Shown: positions 53,266 through 63,300 of the stretch, one piece after another
Position numbering within the stretch: the first letter of the stretch is position 1
Layout of the letters: every line of letters starts with the position of its first letter
Assembly: GCA_964654545.1 (NCBI GenBank)
Contig: CAZZIU010000011.1
Coordinates: forward strand, 25,986 to 89,985
Source: JABMOV01 sp964654545
GTDB lineage: Bacteria > Fidelibacterota > Marinisomatia > Marinisomatales > JABMOV01
Reading direction: 5' to 3'
DNA: 64,000 nt
The notes under the pieces: generated by a model
The model's input: only the letters and a program-made list of their open reading frames with translations
Database searches by the model: none
What the model was told of the DNA's origin: nothing
Position numbers and translations under genes: made by a program

Positions 53266-54579
53266 ATGTGTGATACGTTCGTTGCGCTCAATTCTCTGAC
53301 AAAAGACGCTTCTATTATTTTAGCCAAAAACAGCGACAGAGAACCCAATGAGGCCCAATTATTGGAATATTTCCCAGCTCAAGAGTTCAACCAACATGAT
53401 ACTGTAAAATGTACGTACATTTCCGTTCCCCAGGCTCCATCAACTCAAGCGGTCCTAATCAGTCGTCCATTCTGGATGTGGGGCGCTGAAATGGGTGTGA
53501 ATAGCGCAGGGGTTGCTATAGGGAATGAAGCCGTATTCACAAAGGAATCCATGTCCAAAGATGAAGCGCTGTTGGGCATGGATTTATTGCGACTTGCGTT
53601 GGAAAGAGCCACGTCTGCAGAAAGGGCTGTTGAAGTCATAACCGAATTGCTGGCAGAACACGGACAAGGCGGTCCGTGCGGTTTCAAGGACAAAAAATTG
53701 ACCTATCACAATAGTTTTCTTATTGCCGACGCATCAACGGCATGGGTTTTGGAAACAGCTGGAGAATATTGGGTCGCCAAACAGGTAACGGATTACTATG
53801 CTATAAGTAACGGATTAACCATTGGTGAAGATTACGACCTTTCCCATACAGACGTTATACGTCACGCCCAAAAGAAGGGTTGGTTGAAAAAAGGAACCAA
53901 TTTTCACTTTACCCATTGTTATTCCGATTGGTTTTATACCACCTTTTCAAGTAGCCGGCAAAGAAAGACCTGCTCCTTAAATAATGTCAAGGAAGACTTC
54001 ACCATCGCTGATGCCATGATTGCATTGCGCGACCATGGGGAAAAACAATACAGCCCATCACAACATGTATTCATGAATAAAGTTTGCGCCCATTCAGCTT
54101 ATCCGGTAACACGCCATGCGTCACAGAGTACCGGGTCAATGATAGCTCATCTACAGGCAAACGATCCTTCTGCCTGGATAACCGGCACATCAGCGCCATG
54201 CACCTCTCTGTTTAAACCGGTTTGGCTGTCCGAAGTGAGATTACCTGAGAGTTCTCAACATGGCGGTGGCGATTACAGCGATGATTCGCTTTGGTGGCGT
54301 CATGAAAGGCTGCATCGGCAGATGTTGCGGAATTTTGCATCTGCAATGGCGGATATTGAGGGGGATCGCAATGGCATTGAAGCAGATTGGATAAACACAG
54401 CCGCACACGTCATGTCGGAGGAGCGTGGCGCATTAACGGAATATACCTTCCAACAGGCAGAACAGAAACAGGCAGATTGGCTGGCAGCGCTGAAGAAGGG
54501 AAAAACCAGAAGGGTGAATAATTTTTTGTATCAATGGTATTGGGGCCGACAAAATAAATCGGCCAGAATGCCAATATAA
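53266..54579 (+). CDS. C69 family peptidase / secernin-like N-terminal nucleophile hydrolase
   Basis: A 437-residue Ntn-hydrolase. The catalytic residue is C2 at the very N-terminus (MCDTFVAL), needing only removal of Met and no propeptide. Family motifs are ILAKNSDREPNEAQLLEYFP, GAEMGVNSAGVAIGNEAVFT and HNSFLIADASTAWVLETAG. Relatives are dipeptidases (PepD) and secernins. It lies two bases after the kinase-fold gene and 13 before the aldehyde dehydrogenase gene, so it belongs to the same transcript. It may release an amine or amino acid that the neighbouring enzymes process. Confidence 0.88.
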   Translation: MCDTFVALNSLTKDASIILAKNSDREPNEAQLLEYFPAQEFNQHDTVKCTYISVPQAPSTQAVLISRPFWMWGAEMGVNSAGVAIGNEAVFTKESMSKDEALLGMDLLRLALERATSAERAVEVITELLAEHGQGGPCGFKDKKLTYHNSFLIADASTAWVLETAGEYWVAKQVTDYYAISNGLTIGEDYDLSHTDVIRHAQKKGWLKKGTNFHFTHCYSDWFYTTFSSSRQRKTCSLNNVKEDFTIADAMIALRDHGEKQYSPSQHVFMNKVCAHSAYPVTRHASQSTGSMIAHLQANDPSAWITGTSAPCTSLFKPVWLSEVRLPESSQHGGGDYSDDSLWWRHERLHRQMLRNFASAMADIEGDRNGIEADWINTAAHVMSEERGALTEYTFQQAEQKQADWLAALKKGKTRRVNNFLYQWYWGRQNKSARMPI

Positions 54580-54592
54580 CAGGGGGACAATA

Positions 54593-56026
54593 TTGGGTGA
54601 AACATTTGACAGGGGCGACTTTCAAGAGAGGCTTGATCGTCTGTGGGAAGCACTGACAGCCAAACGTGCACAAATTAATCGTTCCGCATATCGAGAGCGC
54701 AGAACAAAACTTCTGGCATTACATGAATGGGTGGAAACGAATCAAAAACGAATACATCAAGCTGCCACAGCAGATTTTAAAAAACCGCCCGAAGAGTTGG
54801 ACCTGACCGAAATCTGGCCGGTTCTAACTGAAATAAAACATGCTGTCAGACATTTACGTCGATGGATGGCCCCGCAATCAGTACAACGCACGTTGCCCAC
54901 ATTATTTGCCAAATCATGGGTACAATATGAGCCCAAGGGAATTGCCCTGATTATATCACCCTGGAATTATTCCTTTTCACTGGCCACAGGGCCGCTTATC
55001 TATGCCATTGCAGCGGGCAATTGTGCAATACTGAAGCCGTCCGAATTCACGCCCAACATGAGCCGCTTATTGGAAGAAATGGTCACAGAATTATATCCCG
55101 AAGACGAGGTTGCAGTGATTTCAGGGGATTATCGAGTAGCGGAAGCCTTACAGGATAAACCCTTTAACCATGTGTTCTTCACCGGTAGTCCAGCTGTGGG
55201 TCGAAAAGTGATGAAAGCAGCCGCTAAACATCTGGCATCTGTCACACTGGAATTAGGAGGAAAATCGCCGGCGGTTGTGGATATCTCCGCCGACGTAGCT
55301 GATACGGCAAAAAAAATTGTGTACGGTAAATTCATTAATTGTGGCCAAACCTGCATTGCACCAGATTATGTATTGGTCCACGAAGATATTCAAGAAAAAC
55401 TGGTAACCGAATTACAACAAGAAGTGAAACGCGTTTTTGGTACAGACGCCCGCGAACAGGAACAATCCAATTCGTATGGGCGCCTCGTTCATGATAGGCA
55501 TTTTCAATCAATCAAAGCAGGATTTGAAAAGGCAACAAATGCAGGCGCGGCGGTTGCTATCGGAGGAGAATTCAACGATGAGAAAAGATGGTTCGCGCCT
55601 ACAGTATTAAACAATGTTGTCCCCAATTCACCGATCATGGAATATGAAATATTTGGCCCACTATTACCAATTATCCCTTACCATAATATTGATCTGGCTA
55701 TAGATATTATTGAATCAAATCCCAAACCATTGGCACTCTATATTTTTAGTCAGGACGGCGGAACAACCCAGCGCCTATTGCAGGAAACCAGCGCAGGAGG
55801 CACATGCATAAATGATACAATAGTGCAATATATTCAGACCAACTTACCTTTTGGCGGGACCAACAACAGCGGAATCGGAAAATCGCACGGCAGATTTGGG
55901 TTTCAAACGTTTTCAAATGCCCGGGCAGTGCTGAGGCAGTCAAAAATTAATCCGGTTCAACTGGTTACACCGCCATATACCGCAATTAAAAGAGGATTAA
56001 TTAAACTAATCCTCAAATATTTATAA
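54593..56026 (+). CDS. aldehyde dehydrogenase, class 3-like
   Basis: A 477-residue NAD(P)-dependent aldehyde dehydrogenase. The catalytic cysteine is in FINCGQTCIAPDYVLVH and the general-base glutamate in VTLELGGKSPAVVD. The cofactor motif FFTGSPAVGRKVMKAAAKHL, the early IALIISPWNYSFSLATGPLI and the late LPFGGTNNSGIGKSHGRFGF are all intact. The short length and the basic/hydrophobic C-terminal tail (AIKRGLIKLILKYL) match the class 3/fatty-aldehyde group, whose tail can associate with membranes. Translation starts at TTG 54593 with AGGGGG about seven bases upstream. It is the last of the four-gene cluster. Confidence 0.93.
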   Translation: MGETFDRGDFQERLDRLWEALTAKRAQINRSAYRERRTKLLALHEWVETNQKRIHQAATADFKKPPEELDLTEIWPVLTEIKHAVRHLRRWMAPQSVQRTLPTLFAKSWVQYEPKGIALIISPWNYSFSLATGPLIYAIAAGNCAILKPSEFTPNMSRLLEEMVTELYPEDEVAVISGDYRVAEALQDKPFNHVFFTGSPAVGRKVMKAAAKHLASVTLELGGKSPAVVDISADVADTAKKIVYGKFINCGQTCIAPDYVLVHEDIQEKLVTELQQEVKRVFGTDAREQEQSNSYGRLVHDRHFQSIKAGFEKATNAGAAVAIGGEFNDEKRWFAPTVLNNVVPNSPIMEYEIFGPLLPIIPYHNIDLAIDIIESNPKPLALYIFSQDGGTTQRLLQETSAGGTCINDTIVQYIQTNLPFGGTNNSGIGKSHGRFGFQTFSNARAVLRQSKINPVQLVTPPYTAIKRGLIKLILKYL

Positions 56027-56066
56027 TGATTGTGCAGACACAAAAAAGTGAAAAACAGATAAACAC

Positions 56067-59000
56067 GTGAAACGCACATATTATTTCGTTTGTCTATCCC
56101 TGGGGCTGTTTACATCCTTGTATTCCCAAGCGTCAACAATCCGCTTTAACAACCTGACCGTTGGTGATGGATTATCACAAAATACGGTGGAACAAATTAT
56201 TCAGGATCGCCAGGGGTTTCTCTGGTTTGGCACCAAGGACGGTCTAAACAAATACAATGGCTATACGTTCGAGATTATAAAACATTCCCCTGATAATGCT
56301 AATTCGATTTCCGATAACTACATCACAACACTGCATGAGGATTCAAAAGGTTATATCTGGATTGGTACGGCCAATGGAGGATTGAATCGCTATGATCCGT
56401 TAACAGATATGTTTGAACAGTATCCCACCACGGAAGATGGAACAGGATCCCTCACAAGTGATAACATCACGGACGTTGTTGAAACAGCTGACTATCACTT
56501 ATGGATTGGAACAGATCAAGGTTTAAATGAGCTGGATTTAATCTCCGGGAAGGTAACACAATACTACTCAGACCCAGAAGACGAAAACAGTCTTTGCGAC
56601 AACGCAATTAATAAATTGTTCGTAGACAAAAAAGGAATAATCTGGATAGGTACCAACACAAAAGGTTTGTGTACACTTAATCCCTGGCGGAAAACATTTA
56701 AAAGATATCCATTTGGTCTGAACACGAACAAGGCCTCAGACAGTTATCGTGTACAGGATATTTATCAAGACAGTTTTGGAACGATCTGGTTTGCGACGAA
56801 ACAGGGATTGGTTAAATATATCCATGAATCAAATCAGTTTGAAATTTTACTCCTAAATAAATCCCTTGATAATAATGAATGCCTGTCGTTGGCAGAAGAC
56901 AATGACAGCAATCTGTGGGTAGGAACTCTTACACAAGGTGTTTACCGTATTTCTCTGTTGACCGATGAACGCACACAGTTTGCGGAAAACCCTAAAAATT
57001 TGGGAAATATTATTCTCAGTGGTGTTCTGGAATTGCACAAGGATGAGGAGGGTAGTTTCTGGGCCGGTATGAACGGAACCGGAATTATTCATTTTGATCC
57101 AAATCCGGTTTTTAAATACGTAACGAAGCGAGACGACGACCAGGGTATAAGCGAAAAAAGCGTGCGGGCATTTCTGGTTGATGCGGATAGTTCTTTTTGG
57201 GTCGGCTCGTATGGCGGATTGGACTATTTCAACCGAAAACACAATCAACATAAACGATATTATTATAATCCGCCGGATCCGGTTTCACTCCCGAGTAACA
57301 ATGTCTACTCCCTGTTGCAGGACAACCAATTAAACCTCTGGATTGGAACAGAAGGAACGGGCCTGGTAATTCTTAATCGCGATAAAAACCACATGGAAAA
57401 TGTGCGTTCAAAATCAGGAGGCGACCCCACAGCGCTGCCAGGTGATTTTATTTTCTGTATGGAAAAAGACGACCAGGACAATATCTGGCTGGGGACGGAT
57501 AACGGATTGGCACGCTATCACCAAACTGATAATTCTGACTTTTACTTTAAAACCTATTTTAGACAAAATGGAAATTCCATCAAGGCCATTGAAGCATCAG
57601 AAAACCATATGGTTTGGGTTGGGACAGAAAAATCCGGATTAATATTATTAAATGCAAAAACTGATGAATATACTGCTTTTAAGCACGACTTAACAGACCC
57701 CAAAAGTATCAGAAGTAACAACATTTTATCACTGTATGAAGATTCCACCGGGACATTATGGATTGGAACCCATGGTGGCGGATTGAATCGATATGACAAA
57801 AGCGCAGGAACCTTCACATCGTTTACCACGGCTGATGGAATGTCAAACGATATTATTTATGGGATTCTACCAGATGACGATAACAACCTGTGGTTAAGCA
57901 CCAATAAAGGTTTGTCCGTTCTGTCGCTGGATGATTACTTCATCCGGAATTATGATGTGCACGATGGGTTGCAAAGCAATGAATTCAATACGGGGGCACA
58001 CTACAAAAGTCCTTCCGGCCAGATGTATTTTGGCGGTATATCCGGGATCACAATTTTTAATCCGAAAGAGGTTCTGGCTATAAAGCGAGACCCAAAGGTG
58101 CTAATTACCGATTTCCAAATCTTTAACGAAAGCGTTGCGCCGACTACGTTTGACGCCAATACGGGTATGCGAGACATATCGTTCAAGGACAAACTGGCAA
58201 TCAAATACTCGGATCGAGTCATTTCATTTGAGTTTGCCGGACTGTATTACCGCAATCCTGAAAAAATTACCTATGCCTATCAACTGGAAGGTGTTAATAC
58301 GGATTGGGTTGTATCGCCAGCTTCAAAGCGTTTTGTATCCTACACCAACCTGGAGGCAGGTCATTATGTGTTCCGTGTACGAGCCTTTATCGATAAAAAA
58401 CTGACCGACGCCGAGGAAACATCACTGGACATAATAGTAAGAGCGGCACCCTGGAAAACGCCAACCGCCTACGTTTTGTATATCGCCGGAACATTATTAC
58501 TATTTTATTTCATTCGGCTCTATGAGCTAAAAAGAATTGAGCTTCGCAATCAGCTTCGGGAAGAACGCATTGAGGTGAAGAAACGGGAAGAGGTGGACAA
58601 AGCAAAATCGGAGTTTTTTGCCAATATATCACATGAATTCCGCACACCCCTAACGCTAATAAAAGGAAGATTGACTGATATTAAAAATGTCCTTTCTTCC
58701 TCACAACAAAAGAACCTGGAAAAGCACTTCGTTGTTACCAGTCGCAATATTGATCGGCTGGAAGAGTTGATGAACCAGCTCTTGGAATTATCAAAACTAG
58801 AGGCGGGCACCCTGAAACTAAAAGCACAGGCCCGCGATTTTTCAAAATTTCTAAAGCGCGTAAAAAGCGCCTTTGATTCAGTGACCGATCAAAAAGGCAT
58901 CCACCTGGGCCTGATCCTGCCAGAAGATCCGGTCGGTCTTTATTTTGACGATATTAAAATGGAAAGAGTTATTAACAACCTGCTATCCAATGCCATTGAA

Positions 59001-60176
59001 TTCACACCTTCAGACGGCTCCATAACCTGTCGCTTAACAAATGAGGATGGTGGCGATTTAAAAGGTTTTGGTTCGTTTGCGGTGTTGGAAATAACAGACA
59101 CCGGAGAAGGGATTCCCAGTGAGTCGCTTGACAAAATTTTCGATCGTTTTTATCAGGCCGATACGACAATTACACGATCCCACGAAGGAACGGGTATTGG
59201 ACTGGCGTTGGTGAAGGAATTAACGGAACTGCACGGTGGAACCGTCTCGGTTGAGAGCAAAGTTGGAAAAGGAACCACATTTACGATCCGGTTGCCGAAA
59301 GGGGCAGAACACTTGCTGGCTGAAGAATTGGTGGAAAGCGATGGTGATATCGTCAGTGAAGAAATCACCACCGAAGCAACCAATAAAACATTCCAAGTTC
59401 AAAAAGGGATAGAACATGCCATCAATATTCTTATAGTTGAAGATAATCAAGATATGGCGGATTATATCAATGACCAGCTGACGGAGACATATAATACGGA
59501 TATTGCGTACGATGGTGAAGCCGGATTACAGAGGGCTATTGATGGCCTACCTGATTTAATTATTAGTGATGTCATGATGCCCAAGAAAGATGGCTATGCA
59601 CTGGCAAAAGACATCAGAAACAACGAAGTACTATCGCACGTTCCGATTATTTTACTCACAGCAAAAGCCGGTAAAGACGACCGCATCGCCGGCCACAAAT
59701 CTCTGGCGGACGCCTATGTTACCAAACCTTTTCAACCTGACGAATTGTTGGCGCAGGTAAGCAACCTGCTGGAATCACGCCGACGATTATATAGAAAATT
59801 CTCTGAAACCTGGATGGTAAAAACGCAAACAAATGCTTTGGAAGGACCCGATCAAACCTTTATGGAAAAGGTACAAAAAAGCATCACTTCCCGCTTAGAC
59901 GACTCGAGTTTTACCGTTGATGACCTTGCCCGGGCAACATATTTAAGCCGTCGTCAGCTGGAGCGTCGCTTGGTTGACCTAGCGGGACTAACCCCCGGAC
60001 AGTTGATCAGAAAAACACGGCTGCACCATGCTAAACAGTTGTTATCTACAAATGCGTTACTCTCAGTGACGGAAGCAGCCCAGCGAATAGGGTTTGAGGA
60101 CACAAAATACTTTTCACGCCTCTTTCAAAAGGAATTTAATATAAGCCCAAGTGAAATAATTTCACGTCAGGGGTGA
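56067..60176 (+). CDS. hybrid two-component system: Reg_prop propeller sensor kinase with receiver and AraC output
   Basis: A 1369-residue one-chain signalling protein of the HTCS type. A signal peptide (1-22) leads to about fourteen Reg_prop repeats (for example QDRQGFLWFGTKDGLNKYNG, HEDSKGYIWIGTANGGLNRY) forming two periplasmic propellers, then a Y_Y_Y domain near 690-785. One membrane helix lies near 793-815. The kinase core has the phospho-histidine H856 in NISHEFRTPLTLIKG and the ATP-lid motifs NLLSNAIEFTP, TDTGEGIP and GTGIGLALVKEL. The receiver carries D1168 in ISDVMMPKKDG. An AraC helix-turn-helix closes the protein (about 1270-1369, LSRRQLERRLVDLAGLTPGQ). The start codon is GTG. Such proteins sense glycans or related ligands and usually control a neighbouring locus. 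Confidence 0.95.
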   Translation: MKRTYYFVCLSLGLFTSLYSQASTIRFNNLTVGDGLSQNTVEQIIQDRQGFLWFGTKDGLNKYNGYTFEIIKHSPDNANSISDNYITTLHEDSKGYIWIGTANGGLNRYDPLTDMFEQYPTTEDGTGSLTSDNITDVVETADYHLWIGTDQGLNELDLISGKVTQYYSDPEDENSLCDNAINKLFVDKKGIIWIGTNTKGLCTLNPWRKTFKRYPFGLNTNKASDSYRVQDIYQDSFGTIWFATKQGLVKYIHESNQFEILLLNKSLDNNECLSLAEDNDSNLWVGTLTQGVYRISLLTDERTQFAENPKNLGNIILSGVLELHKDEEGSFWAGMNGTGIIHFDPNPVFKYVTKRDDDQGISEKSVRAFLVDADSSFWVGSYGGLDYFNRKHNQHKRYYYNPPDPVSLPSNNVYSLLQDNQLNLWIGTEGTGLVILNRDKNHMENVRSKSGGDPTALPGDFIFCMEKDDQDNIWLGTDNGLARYHQTDNSDFYFKTYFRQNGNSIKAIEASENHMVWVGTEKSGLILLNAKTDEYTAFKHDLTDPKSIRSNNILSLYEDSTGTLWIGTHGGGLNRYDKSAGTFTSFTTADGMSNDIIYGILPDDDNNLWLSTNKGLSVLSLDDYFIRNYDVHDGLQSNEFNTGAHYKSPSGQMYFGGISGITIFNPKEVLAIKRDPKVLITDFQIFNESVAPTTFDANTGMRDISFKDKLAIKYSDRVISFEFAGLYYRNPEKITYAYQLEGVNTDWVVSPASKRFVSYTNLEAGHYVFRVRAFIDKKLTDAEETSLDIIVRAAPWKTPTAYVLYIAGTLLLFYFIRLYELKRIELRNQLREERIEVKKREEVDKAKSEFFANISHEFRTPLTLIKGRLTDIKNVLSSSQQKNLEKHFVVTSRNIDRLEELMNQLLELSKLEAGTLKLKAQARDFSKFLKRVKSAFDSVTDQKGIHLGLILPEDPVGLYFDDIKMERVINNLLSNAIEFTPSDGSITCRLTNEDGGDLKGFGSFAVLEITDTGEGIPSESLDKIFDRFYQADTTITRSHEGTGIGLALVKELTELHGGTVSVESKVGKGTTFTIRLPKGAEHLLAEELVESDGDIVSEEITTEATNKTFQVQKGIEHAINILIVEDNQDMADYINDQLTETYNTDIAYDGEAGLQRAIDGLPDLIISDVMMPKKDGYALAKDIRNNEVLSHVPIILLTAKAGKDDRIAGHKSLADAYVTKPFQPDELLAQVSNLLESRRRLYRKFSETWMVKTQTNALEGPDQTFMEKVQKSITSRLDDSSFTVDDLARATYLSRRQLERRLVDLAGLTPGQLIRKTRLHHAKQLLSTNALLSVTEAAQRIGFEDTKYFSRLFQKEFNISPSEIISRQG

Positions 60177-60215
60177 CATTTGCGTCATTAGTAGGTGACA
60201 TTTGCGACAATAGTA
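60172..60215 (+). repeat. 22-bp tandem direct repeat after the hybrid regulator gene (candidate operator)
   Basis: Two adjacent 22-base units (60172-60193 and 60194-60215) are identical at 20 positions. Each begins GGTGACATTTGCG and ends ATTAGTA or AATAGTA. The first overlaps the TGA stop of the regulator gene. A 22-base period equals about two helical turns, the spacing expected for tandem AraC-family sites. It lies ahead of the surface-protein gene. Confidence 0.6.
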
Positions 60216-60236
60216 CCCCGTATCGTTTTTTTCTCA

Positions 60237-60252
60237 TATATATATAAATAAT
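60237..60252 (+). promoter_or_regulatory. AT-rich candidate -10 region for the surface-protein gene
   Basis: The run TATATATAAATAAT lies about 22 bases beyond the tandem repeat and about 105 bases before the ATG at 60357. No clear -35 box is present, as would fit an activator-dependent promoter. Confidence 0.3.
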
Positions 60253-60356
60253 CTCTCCCGTTCCGAAAGCCAATTGGGGAATGTTAAACAAATGGGGATT
60301 GTATGGCAATCGGGCGTTGAAAGAAACAAATCAGGTATTTTAACGAGGAGAGAACG

Positions 60357-63300
60357 ATGCCGAACCAATTAAATAAAACAGCACTCTTTGCGCTATTCAT
60401 CTCAATATTTTCTATTGCATTTGCACAGGTAAGCCCTGGCGATAATATCACAACAAATTTAACCTTAACGAGCGACCTGGATGCTTCCGGCCATGCTGGA
60501 ACCGCATTAATCGTCGCCGCAAATAACATTACCATCGATGGCGCCGGGTTTACCATAACGGTGAATGGTAACCAATCGGCTTTCGATTTATATGGTCGGT
60601 CCGGCGTGACGATCAAGAATGTCACGGTGGTGTCTTCTGTTGCAGGTCAGGGTCGTGGTGTCAGTATGAGCAATTCCAATGATTGCAGGATAGCAGGGAA
60701 TACATTCTCAGGACTATACAACGCAATCTACTCAGGAGGAACAAACTACAGAGACACCCTGTCAAGCAATGACATGAGCGGATCTGCCCATTATGGTATG
60801 TGGNNNNNNNNNNNNNNNNNNNNNNNNNNNNNNNNNNNNNNNNNNNNNNNNNNNNNNNNNNNNNNNNNNNNNNNNNNNNNNNNNNNNNNNNNNNNNNNNN
60901 NNNGCCAGCGGACCCAACAAGAATACATTTGGTAACCATACAGCACAGGCTTTGAGCTTTAACAATGTTCGCTACATCAATGTAAGCGGGTGGGATTTTA
61001 CCGGTTTATTAGAGGCCAGCATAGATCGTATGACAAAGCGCGGACTTGAATTAAATACCGTGAGTTATTCTAATTTCTCCAGTAATAACCTGAGCGGTTT
61101 CGGAACCGGCATCTTTGCCGGTGGTACCGGATACCAAAACACAATTCATGCAAACGATTTAAGCAGTTGCAACACCGCAATGGAAATATATATCCATGGT
61201 GGAAACGGTGTCCAGTGGACGGTTACAGATAACAACATGACAAACTCTAATTACACTGCTCTGAGTTATGTTGGTGTTCCAGCAGATATCAGTGGCAATG
61301 ACTTTACCGGTTCCGGTGGAGGTATCTCATTCTCCAGTGCAAACGGTGGTTCGCTGTTAGGTAGCGCCAACACATGGGATCTCATTGATGGCGCCACGGC
61401 TGTGGCAGTAAATTGGACAAACGGTTTTGCGATTAACGATTTACTGGTGATTGGAAATGGTGGACGCGCCGTCCAGATCAGCAACAGTCACAATGTAACC
61501 GTAGACGGACTTGAAACATGTGGCAAAAACGAAGGGGTCTATCTGCAGGGAACGGGTCATGTAGTACAAAACAGCAGTTTTTCTGAAGCAACCGCAGCAG
61601 TAACCGTTTACAATGGATCCACCGTCACTCTTTCCGGTAATACATTACACAATGTTGGCAATGAAGTTTCATATGATCCCACCTATTCAACCGTTACAGG
61701 TGAAGGATCATCTCAGACTGTGTCAAGTGCAGCATGGTGTCCTGCACCACCCAACATTGCCCCGATTGCAGATGCCGGCGTAGATCAAACAGTTACCCTT
61801 TCGGGAAGTTCTATTGGTGTAACGCTTGATGGTTCTGCCTCCGGTGATGTTGATGGTGATCCATTGACATACACATGGGACGGCTCTTTTGGAACAGCTT
61901 CGGGTGTAGCACCAACTGTCACATTAGGCTGGGGTTATCATTCTATTGTTTTAACTGTTAGCGATGGTATCGACTCCGATACGGACACTGTTTTAGTTTC
62001 TGTCCTTAACGGTTTGGCGCAGAATGAAATAGGAAGAACATTCTGGGAAATGCATTCAGGGTTGGAATCCGATCCATCAAATTCACTTGGAGTCGTGCCC
62101 TATTATGACTACATACCCGGTGATCCACACGGAGACCCAAAAGAGTACAACCTCTCCTCTATTCCTGATGCTGTAGATGCAGGATGGGGTCCTGCTCCCA
62201 ATGGAGAAACGATTGGATTTGGCAGTGGAAGCGCATCTATTATTGATGATGCTGGATTCGGCTGTTTTGCTGCACTGGACTTTACATATTTCCAAACTAT
62301 TGTAAATATACCGGCTGGTGCTTCGGTTACTCAATTCACCATTGATTTCTCAGGAATGGATGATGGCAGTCGTATTACTATTTTCAACGCCACATATCCC
62401 GATGGTATAGTTGATCCTGGTAGTTATGTCTATTTAGGCGCTACCGCAACTGCAGATTTATCCGGTTATGTAGCGGAAGGTGAAAATCGTGTTGTAGTTA
62501 CCCAGGTAGATGATTGTCCTGTAGGTAATAATCTACAGGTTGCTCAGGTGGTCTTAAATGGACAAACATTAAGCTTAAACGATCCTCCTGTGGCTGATGC
62601 TGGCGTAGATCAATCGTATGGTTGTGTCGTTGGCACAATGGATGTGACATTGGATGGATCCGGTTCAAGCGATCCGAACGGTGATCCTTTATCCTATACT
62701 TGGACAGGATCCTTCGGAACAGCAAGCGGCGTTTCACCCACACTGTCCTTGAGCGCTGGAAGTTATGACATTGTATTAACCGTTGACGACGGTACGGATA
62801 CGGATACGGATACAGTAAACGTAACCATTGATAGCCCAACACAACAAACGCTCACCATCCTAGGTGGAAATGGCAACGTTGGCGATATTGATCCATACGT
62901 AGATGTTTCTCTGGATGGTGGACAAACATGGGGACCGGCATACCTTACCGGATCACATATTTTTGACACTTGGTTTTTTGGTGGCGTTCCAATTGAAGGC
63001 ACAAATTCCTGGATAAACTATCAAACGGACATGACATCACCACCCGGCACCAGCGAACAAAATCCATTTTTCGCTGATTTTAGAATTAGGTTTAATGTCC
63101 CCGCGGACTTTACAAACCCAACAATGGATCTTCAGGTCCGTGTTGATAATTTTGCTGACGTTAAATTGAACGGAACATTGATCGCAGATATCAGCGATAC
63201 TGGCTCAGCGATCATTCCGGCTGCGACTGTGAGCCAATCTCTTCAACCGGGCGTAAATGAAATTACACTGACCCTGGAAGATTGGGGCGGTTTGATAGCC

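Noticed and set aside
60172..60215. CRISPR repeat
   Set aside because: Only two adjacent copies with no spacer between them and no cas genes.
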